Shown one piece after another: positions 8,166 to 15,217 of a DNA stretch of 19,248 bases. The first letter of the stretch is position 1, and each line of letters begins with the position of its first letter. The stretch comes from Flavobacteriaceae bacterium UBA3440 (lineage in GTDB: Bacteria; Bacteroidota; Bacteroidia; Flavobacteriales; Flavobacteriaceae): the NCBI GenBank assembly GCA_002378585.1, contig DFSJ01000087.1:15538-34785 (forward strand). The letters are read 5' to 3'. The position numbers were made by a program, and so were the translations under genes. A model generated the notes under the pieces. It saw nothing but the letters and a program-made list of their open reading frames with translations. It had not been told where the DNA came from and searched no databases.

Positions 8166-8195
8166 TTATGAACAAAGCCTTCAAGTTATCAACAA
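8166..8195 (+). repeat. Paired TTATNAACAA direct repeat upstream of the HU gene
   Basis: TTATGAACAA (8166-8175) and TTATCAACAA (8186-8195) have starts exactly 20 bp apart, about two helical turns, and lie upstream of the HU promoter. They resemble DnaA boxes (TTATNCACA) but have A instead of the near-invariant C at position 6. They may be a regulatory site or chance in AT-rich DNA. Confidence 0.35.
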
Positions 8196-8220
8196 AACAA
8201 CCACTTTTTGTTGTGTTTAC

Positions 8221-8250
8221 TTGCATTCAAGCCGAATCCGTATAAATTTG
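8221..8250 (+). promoter_or_regulatory. Promoter of the HU gene
   Basis: A -33 element CTTG (TTG at 8221-8223), a 19-nt spacer and an exact -7 box TAAATTTG (8243-8250) match the Bacteroidota primary sigma factor consensus. The predicted leader to ATG 8291 is about 36 nt and AT-rich. Confidence 0.7.
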
Positions 8251-8290
8251 TTTATGTCATTATTACTTAATAACCCTTAATTTAAAAGCT

Positions 8291-8563
8291 ATGAACAAAA
8301 CTGAATTGATTGATGCTATGGCAGCTGACGCTGGCATCACCAAAGCTGCAGCTAAAAAAGCCCTTGAATCTTTCTTGGGTAATGTTGAAGGAACCCTTAA
8401 AAAAGGAGGAAGAGTTTCTTTGGTAGGCTTCGGATCTTGGTCAGTATCTGAAAGAGGTGCTAGAGAAGGAAGAAACCCTAGAACCAACCAAACCATCAAA
8501 ATTGCTGCTAAAAAAGTAGTTAAATTCAAAGCTGGTGCTGAATTAGGCAGCGCTGTGAATTAA
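8291..8563 (+). CDS. HU-family DNA-binding protein
   Basis: A 90-residue nucleoid protein of the HU/IHF family, which works as a dimer to bend and compact DNA. The helical dimerisation half (MNKTELIDAMAADAGITKAA) is followed by GRVSLVGFGSWSV (40-52) and the arm motif REGRNPRT (58-65), whose proline (P63) intercalates into the minor groove. The arm ends in NQTIKIAAKKVVKFKAG, as is standard. The gene is monocistronic: its own promoter lies at 8221-8250 and a strong terminator at 8583-8611. The gene is rich in GCT and AAA codons, in keeping with high expression. It could be called hupA or hupB, but the paralogue cannot be assigned from this window. Confidence 0.97.
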   Translation: MNKTELIDAMAADAGITKAAAKKALESFLGNVEGTLKKGGRVSLVGFGSWSVSERGAREGRNPRTNQTIKIAAKKVVKFKAGAELGSAVN

Positions 8564-8582
8564 TTACAAGCAAACGTTTTTT

Positions 8583-8611
8583 AAAAGCACCCTCTCGGGT
8601 GCTTTTTTTTT
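8583..8611 (+). terminator. Rho-independent terminator after the HU gene
   Basis: AAAAGCACCC, loop TCTC, GGGTGC and then nine T (8603-8611) form a perfect G/C-rich hairpin with a U tract, 20 nt after the HU stop codon. Confidence 0.92.
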
Positions 8612-8655
8612 GCCATACCCATAAAATTAATTATATTGAATTAGATAACCTACTT

Positions 8656-9216
8656 ATGATTCAAGAAGCACCACAAAAAGGTCATTTACTCGTTGCGGAA
8701 CCCGCATTGACCGGTGACACCTCCTTTTCTAGGTCGGTAGTGCTTCTAGCGTCATACAATCAAAAAGGAAGTGTGGGCTTTATCCTTAATAAACCACTCG
8801 ATTATCGACTCAACGACTTAGTTAACGAAATTGATCAACCTTTCCCTATATTCAATGGAGGACCTGTAGAACAAGATGCGTTGTATTTTATCCACAGAGT
8901 ACCTCATTTGGTAGAAAATAGTCTAGAAATAAGTGATGGCGTTTATTGGGGAGGTAACTTTACCCAAATTATTGAACACATCAACCAAGGTGTACTGAAA
9001 CACGAAGATATTCGGTTCTTTCTGGGTTATTCAGGGTGGGACCGAAAACAACTAGAGCAAGAACTTGAACACAAATCGTGGGTATTGGTAGAAAATGACC
9101 ACAAACAGGCATTGCTAGACCATCCAGTTGATAATATGTGGCAAGAAAAGATGACGCTTCTGGGAGGCCAATACTTGCTCTGGACCCATGCGCCTGATGA
9201 TCCTACGTTTAATTAA
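8656..9216 (+). CDS. YqgE/AlgH family protein (UPF0301, DUF179)
   Basis: A 186-residue protein of the YqgE/AlgH family, widespread and cytoplasmic, of unsettled function; AlgH was named for a role in alginate regulation in Pseudomonas. Family hallmarks are GHLLVAEPAL (9-18), FSRSVVLLASYNQKGSVGFI (24-43) followed by LNKPL, NGGPV (67-71), LGYSGW (123-128), and QEKMTLLGGQYLLW near the C-terminus. Start ATG 8656 gives the typical N-terminus; a longer reading from GTG 8599 would begin inside the HU terminator and is rejected. It ends 3 nt from the convergent class-IV-aminotransferase-like gene, with no visible terminator between them. Its promoter should lie in 8612-8655; TATATTGA there is only a partial -7 match. 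Confidence 0.93.
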   Translation: MIQEAPQKGHLLVAEPALTGDTSFSRSVVLLASYNQKGSVGFILNKPLDYRLNDLVNEIDQPFPIFNGGPVEQDALYFIHRVPHLVENSLEISDGVYWGGNFTQIIEHINQGVLKHEDIRFFLGYSGWDRKQLEQELEHKSWVLVENDHKQALLDHPVDNMWQEKMTLLGGQYLLWTHAPDDPTFN

Positions 9217-9219
9217 TAA

Positions 9220-9954
9220 TTACTGACTTATTTTGTCCCAGCTGTCCAAGGCATGTTGACAAGAAGATCGATCAAAAGCTGTTTTCCTAAACTGGTCAAC
9301 GGCTAAAAAACCTGTTTGAGGCCCTAAAACAAATACGCCATCAGCTTTTTGTAGGTCAAACAAACTCATTGGTTTCTCCACTACCTTGAGTCCTGCTTCA
9401 TTAAATCCTTTAATAGCTTGTGTACGCCATACATTGATTAATAGTCCACTATTTAGCTCCGGGGTAACTATTTCTTGATCCATCACGCAGAAAAATGAAC
9501 CTAAATGGGTTTGTACCAACTCTTTTTGGGTATTCATCAACAAACATACATCGTACTCATTCTCTAAGCCATAAACGCTAGCCAGATAGTTGAGTGCCGT
9601 GAAATCAGTCATCGGAAATTGAGCTAATCCAGGAGTGATGTAGTAATCCCTATATAAATCAATGACGGTTTGCTTCAATAAACGAGGAACTTCTGAGAAA
9701 ATTTGCACCGAAACATCTCCTTGTCCTGACCATTGTACAACCACATCGATCACAGAAGTATCCAACGTTTCCGATGGGTTGATCCTATCGGTGATTTGTG
9801 CAAGCAACCACTCTGGAGTGAACTGCATGCCAATGGGCATGCGTTTCATGCGCATTTTGGCCAGTAAGCTGCGGTAGTGATCCTCAAAAAATAAAAGACG
9901 GTTTTTTTCCCATCTGATGGACTCAGTGGTACTTAATACAATTTTTTCGTTCAT
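9220..9954 (-). CDS. Class-IV aminotransferase-like protein, probably PLP-independent
   Basis: A 244-residue protein with the outline of fold-type IV PLP enzymes (branched-chain aminotransferase, aminodeoxychorismate lyase). LLFFEDHYRSLLAKMRMKRM (20-39) is the usual N-terminal block, and VTPELNSGLLINVWR (163-177) matches the TP-L-x-SG-L-x-G-x-R block. Key residues are missing, however. The PLP-binding lysine expected near 113-119 is absent: there is no Lys between K94 and K144, and the region reads FPMTDFTALNYLA. The Glu that usually contacts the PLP ring nitrogen, expected in KELVQTHLGSFF (144-155), appears to be Gln148. The body is intact with no stop or obvious frameshift, so it looks like a maintained but degenerate family member rather than a working transaminase. 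It lies directly behind the START-like gene with no gap, so the two are co-transcribed. Its role is unknown. Confidence 0.75.
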   Translation of the reverse strand: MNEKIVLSTTESIRWEKNRLLFFEDHYRSLLAKMRMKRMPIGMQFTPEWLLAQITDRINPSETLDTSVIDVVVQWSGQGDVSVQIFSEVPRLLKQTVIDLYRDYYITPGLAQFPMTDFTALNYLASVYGLENEYDVCLLMNTQKELVQTHLGSFFCVMDQEIVTPELNSGLLINVWRTQAIKGFNEAGLKVVEKPMSLFDLQKADGVFVLGPQTGFLAVDQFRKTAFDRSSCQHALDSWDKISQ

Positions 9955-10341
9955 TTAAACGGAACCTAAAATTTGTTTGAGCGAGGAAATTTGATTTTCC
10001 CAAAGCATTTTTGATTCTTCGATTTCATCCGGTTCAGAAAAGTCTGTAATCACCAAAGAAACATCTGAAGTAATCTCATCTTCGAGAATCTTCATTTCAA
10101 AATAAGAATCATCCCCTTCTGAAGCTTCCCACTTAAAGCGAACAAAAAACTCGTTTTTATGCTTGATTAATTTAGCGACTTCCTCAGACCCATTCCAAAA
10201 AAACGAATATTTTGGTCCACGAGAATGTACGTCATCGGCAAACCACTCGGAAAGTCCAGAGGAGGTTGAAATATATTGATACAGCATTTGTGGGGAAGCG
10301 TGAATAACAAACTCAAGCTCAAATTTAATCGATGAATTCAT
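9955..10341 (-). CDS. START-like domain protein
   Basis: A 128-residue protein resembling the Bacteroidota START-like family within the larger SRPBCC/Bet v1 helix-grip fold. FVIHASPQMLYQYISTSSGL (11-30) followed by SEWFADDV is the typical opening helix; the middle, FFWNGSEEVAKL and FVRFKWEASEGDDSYFEMKI, forms the curved sheet; the C-terminal helix contains MLWENQISSLKQIL. Members of this superfamily often hold hydrophobic ligands, but no ligand is known for this group. The ORF abuts the aminotransferase-like gene exactly (stop at 9955, next start at 9954). Upstream, the minus strand has TTTG and an imperfect TATATATTG about 21 nt apart, a weak promoter candidate. Confidence 0.82.
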   Translation of the reverse strand: MNSSIKFELEFVIHASPQMLYQYISTSSGLSEWFADDVHSRGPKYSFFWNGSEEVAKLIKHKNEFFVRFKWEASEGDDSYFEMKILEDEITSDVSLVITDFSEPDEIEESKMLWENQISSLKQILGSV

Positions 10342-10423
10342 GCGTATTCTGGTAAAGTTTGGGCAATATATAGATTAATCAACGATTAAAAAACAAATGC
10401 CAAACAATAATTTGCCAGGGATC

Positions 10424-10455
10424 TTTGGGGCTGTTGAAATTTAACTTTATATTTG
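10424..10455 (+). promoter_or_regulatory. Promoter of tRNA-Met
   Basis: TTTG (10424-10427), a 20-nt spacer and TATATTTG (10448-10455) form a full match to the Bacteroidota -33/-7 consensus. The mature tRNA begins 15 nt after the box. Confidence 0.8.
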
Positions 10456-10469
10456 CACCCTGAAATTTT

Positions 10470-10543
10470 GGCGAGGTAGCTCAGTTGGTTAGAGCGTCGG
10501 ATTCATAACCCGGAGGTCGGGGGATCGTGCCCCCCTCTCGCTA
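10470..10543 (+). tRNA. tRNA-Met (anticodon CAT), elongator type
   Basis: A 74-nt cloverleaf can be drawn. The acceptor stem is GGCGAGG with TCTCGCT (G-U at both ends), the D stem GCTC/GAGC, and the anticodon arm TCGGA-TTCATAA-CCCGG with CAT at 10504-10506. The variable loop is AGGTC, the T stem GGGGG/CCCCC, and the discriminator A at 10543. CCA is not encoded. The initiator is unlikely: there is no unpaired C1-A72 and the stem lacks three consecutive G-C pairs (A31 faces C39). A lysidine-modified tRNA-Ile(CAT) cannot be fully excluded. The T loop is ATCGTGC rather than TTCGANN, so the usual T54-A58 pair is replaced by A54-T58. Confidence 0.93.
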
Positions 10544-10544
10544 C

Positions 10545-10577
10545 AAAGCCCTTCAACTTAGGTTGGGGGGCTTTTTT
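10545..10577 (+). terminator. Rho-independent terminator after tRNA-Met
   Basis: AAAGCCCTTCAAC, loop TTAG and GTTGGGGGGCTTT form a 13-bp stem (two T-G wobble pairs), and the right arm runs into six T (10572-10577). It starts 2 nt after the tRNA. Confidence 0.9.
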
Positions 10578-10609
10578 CGTATCTTAGCCTTCCGAAAAAC
10601 AAGTCAACA

Positions 10610-12532
10610 GTGAAAAACTCCTTGCATGAACGCGTAGCCGATTTTTTAATGCGCTATCCCCCTTTTGATCGGTTAAAGCGCACTGATTTAATCGGTTTAA
10701 CACAAGGAGTTACCGTAAAGTATTTAGAGAAAGAGCAATTGATCTTTAATCAAGGTGACTCGACACACTCTGTGTTTTATGTTGTGTACAAAGGTGCTGT
10801 GGCTATTGAGCAGAAAGACCCCACAGAACTAATCGATTTATGTGACGAAGGCGATCTATTCGGCTTAAGACCGCTTGTGCTGGGACCGGTGTATCAATTA
10901 CAAGCCAGGGCCTATGAGGAGTCGATAGTGTACGCTATTCCTATTGAACTTTTCATGCCCATGGTGCACAACAATCCCCCAGTGGCTGACTTTATTTGGG
11001 CTAGTTTTCAAACCAATACGAGAAATCCTTTTTCTGAAAGTGATCGCGGTCAGCTATACGCGGCAGAATACACCATACAATCAGGAAACAATATCGAGGA
11101 ACCCCATCCCTTAGACTTACAACCAATTGCTCATCGAGGAAAATTGGTCAAATGCAGCCCGGATACACCTATTGTAGCTTTGGCCAAAAAAATGAGGGAC
11201 CACAAAGTAGGCTCTATTGTGGTTCATGACAAAGTGAGACCTGTTGGAATTATTACAGATAAAGATTTGCGCAACAAGATATGTACTGCTGAAGTCTCTT
11301 TAGAGGCTACGGCAGCTGAAATCATGGTCAGCCCGGTCTATACTTGTTTAGAAAATGTAACCGTGACTCATGCGCAGATGATGTTGGTCAGACACCGGAT
11401 CAGCCATCTTTGCGTCACTGTAGATGGCACATCACAAAGCAAAGCTGTAGGGGTAATCTCTAAAGATGATGTATTGATGGCTATCGGTCAAAACCCCACC
11501 TTGTTGATCAAAGCCATTATGAGGGCTGAAAACACGTCCACCCTTAAAAAAATAAGGGTGCAAATCACCCATTTGATCCAGCGTTATTTAGACCGTAAAA
11601 TTCCGACAAACATCATTGCTAATTTAATTACAGAATTAAACGATGCATGTATTAAGCAAATTATCCAATTACAACTCAAAAAGCGCAGTGAACCACCCGT
11701 CGCATTTGCCTGGTTGTCGTTAGGTAGTCAAGGTCGATCCGAGCAACTGCTGCAAACAGATCAAGACAACGCACTGCTTTATCAAGATCCACCTGATGGG
11801 CGGGAAGATGAGGTAAAAGAATACTTTTTGTCTTTGGGTAAGTCGGTGACCAAAAACTTAAAAACCATTGGGTATGAATACTGTCCTGCGGAGATGATGG
11901 CATCCAATCCTAAGTGGTGTCTATCGGCCAGCGAGTGGAAACAAAACATTCAACATTGGATTCAAAACCCTGGAAGAGAAGAAGTGTTGCTCTCCTCTAT
12001 ATTTTTTGACTACAACTTCACTTATGGCAATAAAACTTTGGTTGAATCACTCTCCGATGAAGTCTTTGAACAGATCAATTTGCACCCTGTTTTTTTAGCG
12101 CATTTTGCTTTGGGCGCCCTACAAAGCCCTCCCCCTACTGGGTTTTTCAGAAGTTTTATCGTTGAACAAGACGGGACGAACAAGGATCGATTTGATTTAA
12201 AAAGACGAGCGCTTATGCCGTTAATCGATGCAGCCCGGGTGCTGATCCTCTCCCATGGAGTTAAAGATGTCAACAATACTCAAAGACGCTATGAAAAACT
12301 AGCCCAATTGGAACCTCAAAATGAAGAGCTCTACATGGACTGCGCCACGGCTACCAAAGACCTCATTAAGTTCAGAACCAAACAGGGATTGGCCCAAAAT
12401 AACTCAGGGAGATATATTGAACTGTCTCTGCTGACAAAAGAGGAAAAAATAAAATTAAAAGCTACGTTCCAAGCGGTAAAACACATTCAAGAACTGCTTA
12501 AATTGAGGTTTAACTTGACAGCGATGATGTAA
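10610..12532 (+). CDS. cNMP-binding/CBS/DUF294 putative nucleotidyltransferase
   Basis: A 640-residue multidomain protein. The order is a cyclic-nucleotide-binding-like domain (about 12-115), two CBS domains (about 170-295, with VGIITDKDLRNK and VGVISKDDVLMA at their ends), a DUF294 nucleotidyltransferase domain (about 305-445) and a helical DUF294 C-terminal domain (about 480-630). The transferase active site is LGSQGRSEQLLQTDQDNALL (371-390), with G372-S373 and the metal-binding pair D384/D386, as in GlnD-like enzymes. The cNMP domain has GDLFGLRPL where cAMP binders have FGE, so classical cNMP binding is doubtful. CBS domains usually sense adenine nucleotides. The target of nucleotidyl transfer is unknown. 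The start is GTG 10610. The stop overlaps the exonuclease ATG by one base, so the two are translationally linked. Confidence 0.9.
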   Translation: MKNSLHERVADFLMRYPPFDRLKRTDLIGLTQGVTVKYLEKEQLIFNQGDSTHSVFYVVYKGAVAIEQKDPTELIDLCDEGDLFGLRPLVLGPVYQLQARAYEESIVYAIPIELFMPMVHNNPPVADFIWASFQTNTRNPFSESDRGQLYAAEYTIQSGNNIEEPHPLDLQPIAHRGKLVKCSPDTPIVALAKKMRDHKVGSIVVHDKVRPVGIITDKDLRNKICTAEVSLEATAAEIMVSPVYTCLENVTVTHAQMMLVRHRISHLCVTVDGTSQSKAVGVISKDDVLMAIGQNPTLLIKAIMRAENTSTLKKIRVQITHLIQRYLDRKIPTNIIANLITELNDACIKQIIQLQLKKRSEPPVAFAWLSLGSQGRSEQLLQTDQDNALLYQDPPDGREDEVKEYFLSLGKSVTKNLKTIGYEYCPAEMMASNPKWCLSASEWKQNIQHWIQNPGREEVLLSSIFFDYNFTYGNKTLVESLSDEVFEQINLHPVFLAHFALGALQSPPPTGFFRSFIVEQDGTNKDRFDLKRRALMPLIDAARVLILSHGVKDVNNTQRRYEKLAQLEPQNEELYMDCATATKDLIKFRTKQGLAQNNSGRYIELSLLTKEEKIKLKATFQAVKHIQELLKLRFNLTAMM

Positions 12533-13173
12533 TGTGGTGGAAAAAACCCAAACAACTCCCTGAATTTTGGCAGCGTTATTTGACGCTCATGGATAGTCCA
12601 CCACCCAAATCATTGGAGGAAAAAACATTTGTAGTACTGGATACAGAAACTACCGGTTTTCATCCCAAAAAAGATAGAATCATCAGTTTTGGCGCCATTA
12701 AAGTGCGCAACAACAGCATCATTTTGGCTGATTGTATTGAATTTTACATCGCCCAAGACCACTACGATGCCCAATCTGCTCCGATACACGGCATATTACA
12801 GAGTGAAACAAAAAATCAACTCAATGAGCTGGAAGCTCTAGAAAAAATAATCGACTACCTGGCCAACCACTACATAGTAGCCCACCACGCAGGATTCGAT
12901 GTGCGTATGATCAATCAAGCATTAAAGCGACATGGCTTGTCTCCACTAAAAAATAAAGTATTTGACACGGGTTATCTACATAGAAAATCACTGATCCACA
13001 GCCCTCTCGTGGACAGAGATAAAATCTATAGCCTAGATGAACTGGCCGAAAAATACGATATCCCCAAAAAAGACAGACACACTGCATTGGGAGACGCCTA
13101 CATTACTGCCTTACTGTTTTTGAAAATCTCTCACCACATCAAGGAGAAAGATAAGCGTTTGCTCTACAGATAG
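12532..13173 (+). CDS. DEDDh 3'-5' exonuclease (DnaQ/Pol III epsilon-like)
   Basis: A 213-residue exonuclease of the DEDDh group. The catalytic residues are visible: D37 and E39 in VVLDTETTG (34-42), D123 in AHHAGFDVRMIN (117-128), and H183 with D188 in RHTALGDAY (182-190). The N-terminal 30 residues (MWWKKPKQLPEFWQRY) are a short extension. Such enzymes remove nucleotides from DNA or RNA 3' ends; this is probably not the main polymerase proofreading subunit but a stand-alone homologue. The gene begins with the overlapping TAATG at the end of the CBS/DUF294 gene. A DnaQ-like exonuclease beside a CBS/DUF294 protein recurs in other bacteria, as I recall, which suggests that they act together. 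It ends 18 nt from purC, tail to tail. Confidence 0.92.
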   Translation: MWWKKPKQLPEFWQRYLTLMDSPPPKSLEEKTFVVLDTETTGFHPKKDRIISFGAIKVRNNSIILADCIEFYIAQDHYDAQSAPIHGILQSETKNQLNELEALEKIIDYLANHYIVAHHAGFDVRMINQALKRHGLSPLKNKVFDTGYLHRKSLIHSPLVDRDKIYSLDELAEKYDIPKKDRHTALGDAYITALLFLKISHHIKEKDKRLLYR

Positions 13174-13191
13174 CCCGATTACACCCAGTAG

Positions 13192-14142
13192 TTACTGAGC
13201 TAAAAACTGACAAACATTGGCCTCAATACGTGCGATGATATCACTCAATTCAGCCTTTACAAACGGTTCTCCGGTAATCTGCTCGTACAGTTCTATATAT
13301 CTTTGGGAAATTGTTTCGATATATTCATCGGACATTTCTGGTAGGATTTGCCCTTCAAGGCCTTGAAAACCATGAGAAATTAACCATTGACGCACAAACT
13401 CCTTGGAGAGTTGTTTTTGCGGAAGACCTTGCTCTTGCAGCGACGCATAGGTGTCAGCATAAAAATATCGAGAAGAGTCTGGCGTATGGATTTCATCGAT
13501 CAGCACAATTTTTCCTTCTTTGGTTTTACCAAACTCGTATTTGGTATCCACCAAAATAAGTCCTCTAGCCGCGGCCAATTCTGTACCTCTTTGAAACAAA
13601 GCGCGGGTGTATTGTTCGAGCAATGCGTAGTCCTCAGCCGAAACAATTCCGCGTCTGACAATTTCCGACGCTGAAATGTCTTCGTCGTGAAGGCCCATTT
13701 CTGCCTTCGTAGCTGGCGTGATGATCGGCTCTGGGAATCGGTCGTTTTCTTTCATCCCTTCCGGCATGGTCACTCCACATAGCTGTCGCTCACCAGAGGC
13801 ATAGGTTCTGGCGGCATGTCCGGACAAATATCCACGGATCACCATCTCCACTTTCAAAGGGGTACACGCATGTCCTATGGCGACGTTTGGATCTGGAGCG
13901 GCCATCAACCAGTTGGGTACAATGTCCGCCGTGGCTGCCAACATTTTAGTGGCTATTTGATTGAGGATTTGTCCCTTAAAGGGTATTCCTTTAGGCATAA
14001 CTACATCAAAAGCGGATAAACGATCCGTGGCGACCATGACCAATAGATCGTTTTGTACTGTGTAAACTTCTCTGACTTTTCCCCGGTAAACATCAATCTG
14101 TCCTGGAAATTCAAAATGGGTATGGGTAAGTGTTGGCGTCAT
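13192..14142 (-). CDS. purC: Phosphoribosylaminoimidazole-succinocarboxamide synthase (SAICAR synthase)
   Basis: PurC joins carboxyaminoimidazole ribotide and aspartate with ATP, giving SAICAR in de novo purine synthesis in the cytoplasm. The 316-residue length matches the longer form seen in Bacteroidota and yeast rather than the roughly 240-residue E. coli form. Motifs are YRGKVREVY (19-27), [11 protein letters not shown] (40-50), [12 protein letters not shown] (99-110, substrate loop), VDTKYEFG (198-205) and the signature [11 protein letters not shown] (215-225). ATG 14142 is the natural start. The phoH stop lies 3 nt upstream, so purC is the second gene of a phoH - purC operon. Confidence 0.97.
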   Translation of the reverse strand: MTPTLTHTHFEFPGQIDVYRGKVREVYTVQNDLLVMVATDRLSAFDVVMPKGIPFKGQILNQIATKMLAATADIVPNWLMAAPDPNVAIGHACTPLKVEMVIRGYLSGHAARTYASGERQLCGVTMPEGMKENDRFPEPIITPATKAEMGLHDEDISASEIVRRGIVSAEDYALLEQYTRALFQRGTELAAARGLILVDTKYEFGKTKEGKIVLIDEIHTPDSSRYFYADTYASLQEQGLPQKQLSKEFVRQWLISHGFQGLEGQILPEMSDEYIETISQRYIELYEQITGEPFVKAELSDIIARIEANVCQFLAQ

Positions 14143-14145
14143 GGA

Positions 14146-15099
14146 TTAATTTTGGTGTTCAATATGTTTGTAGGCTTCGATCACTGCTTTCACGAGTTTG
14201 TGACGGATGACATCTCTATCATCTAAATGCACCATGCCTATTCCTGGTACATCTTTTAGAATAAGAAGAGCTTCCTTGAGTCCAGAGGTAACCCTTCTGG
14301 GTAAATCGATTTGACCTGGGTCACCAGTGACAATAAACTTGGCATTTTTCCCCATACGGGTCAAAAACATCTTCATTTGTGCATGGGTGGTGTTCTGCGC
14401 TTCATCCAAGATCACAAAGGCATTGTCCAAAGTTCGGCCGCGCATAAAGGCCAATGGGGCAATTTGAATCACCCCAGTCTCCAAAAATAATTGGAGTTTT
14501 TCAGGGGGAATCATGTCTCTTAGCGCATCGTACAAGGGTTGCATGTACGGATCCAATTTTTCTTTGAGGTCACCCGGCAAAAAACCCAAATTTTCTCCGG
14601 CCTCTACGGCAGGTCGAGTCAAAATAATGCGTTTGACCTGTTTGTCTTTTAGCGCACGAACAGCCAGGGCAACACTGGTGTATGTTTTACCCGTACCTGC
14701 AGGACCGATGGCAAATACCAGGTCATTCAGCTCTGCGCTGCTCACTATTTTTCGTTGATTGACGGATTTAGCCGTAATGACCTTTCCGTTAATCCCATGA
14801 ACGATCACCTGATCCATGGCGGCAAACTCTCTAGGGGCAGTTTGGTGGTCACCAGCCAACACCATGGAAATAATTTGTTCGTTCATTTGATTATATCTGG
14901 CGTAATGCGAGGTGAGCTGTTCGATTTTCTCTTGAAAATCATTGAGTTGTGCTTCATCTCCGTAGGCCTTGATCACGTTTCCTCTAGCGACAATTTTCAA
15001 CTTGACGAAATGCGCTTTTATCAGGGTGATTGTCTCTTGGTTTTGCCCAAAAAATTCTCTTGGGTTAATATCGGTCAATTCAATGCTGAGCTCGTTCAA
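14146..15099 (-). CDS. phoH: PhoH-family ATPase
   Basis: A 317-residue PhoH/PhoL-like ATPase. Walker A is GPAGTGKT (132-139). TRPAVEAGENLGFLPGD (161-177) and MQPLYDAL follow, and Walker B is ILDEAQNTT (230-238), then FIVTGDPGQIDLP (255-267). An N-terminal KH-like region (about 20-75, VARGNVIKAYGDEAQL) suggests RNA contact. The family is linked to RNA metabolism and often neighbours ybeY; here the neighbour is purC. The start is TTG 15099 (reading MNELSIEL), in keeping with homologues that begin MNEL as I recall; no ATG occurs between the upstream stop and this point. It is divergent from the SAM hydroxide adenosyltransferase gene across 118 nt. Confidence 0.93.
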   Translation of the reverse strand: MNELSIELTDINPREFFGQNQETITLIKAHFVKLKIVARGNVIKAYGDEAQLNDFQEKIEQLTSHYARYNQMNEQIISMVLAGDHQTAPREFAAMDQVIVHGINGKVITAKSVNQRKIVSSAELNDLVFAIGPAGTGKTYTSVALAVRALKDKQVKRIILTRPAVEAGENLGFLPGDLKEKLDPYMQPLYDALRDMIPPEKLQLFLETGVIQIAPLAFMRGRTLDNAFVILDEAQNTTHAQMKMFLTRMGKNAKFIVTGDPGQIDLPRRVTSGLKEALLILKDVPGIGMVHLDDRDVIRHKLVKAVIEAYKHIEHQN

Positions 15100-15152
15100 A
15101 TAAGGTAGAATTAAATCGTTGTACGCCCTTAAGGTTGGTGATTAAAAATAGC

Positions 15153-15160
15153 TAAATTTG
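15153..15160 (+). promoter_or_regulatory. -7 promoter box of the SAM adenosyltransferase gene
   Basis: TAAATTTG is an exact -7 consensus match. The nearest upstream TTG (15135-15137) is only 15 nt away, so the -33 element is poor. The predicted leader to ATG 15218 is about 54 nt. Confidence 0.5.
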
Positions 15161-15217
15161 TGGCACAAACTTAACCAAAATACCTTCTTTTGGTTTAGAA
15201 TAATATCAACAAAATCA

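Noticed and set aside
8193..8217. Terminator of fmt formed by AACAAAACAACC and TTTTTGTTGTGTT
   Set aside because: The arms pair only imperfectly and are almost all A/T, with no G/C-rich stem before the T tract.
8263..8529. Antisense open frame opposite the HU gene
   Set aside because: It mirrors the HU coding frame, has no promoter or family resemblance, and is best explained as a shadow. The same applies to the antisense frame at 18186-18563 opposite mnmE.
8599..8655. Longer N-terminus for the YqgE protein starting at GTG 8599
   Set aside because: This start lies inside the terminator hairpin of the HU gene, and the added residues do not resemble the family; ATG 8656 gives the standard start.
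9590..9640. Frameshift explaining the missing lysine in the aminotransferase-like gene
   Set aside because: Recognisable family sequence continues in the same frame on both sides, with no stop or length anomaly, so a single base error is unlikely, though it cannot be excluded without reads.
10470..10543. Initiator tRNA-fMet
   Set aside because: It has a G-U first pair rather than an unpaired C1-A72, and lacks the three G-C pairs at the base of the anticodon loop.
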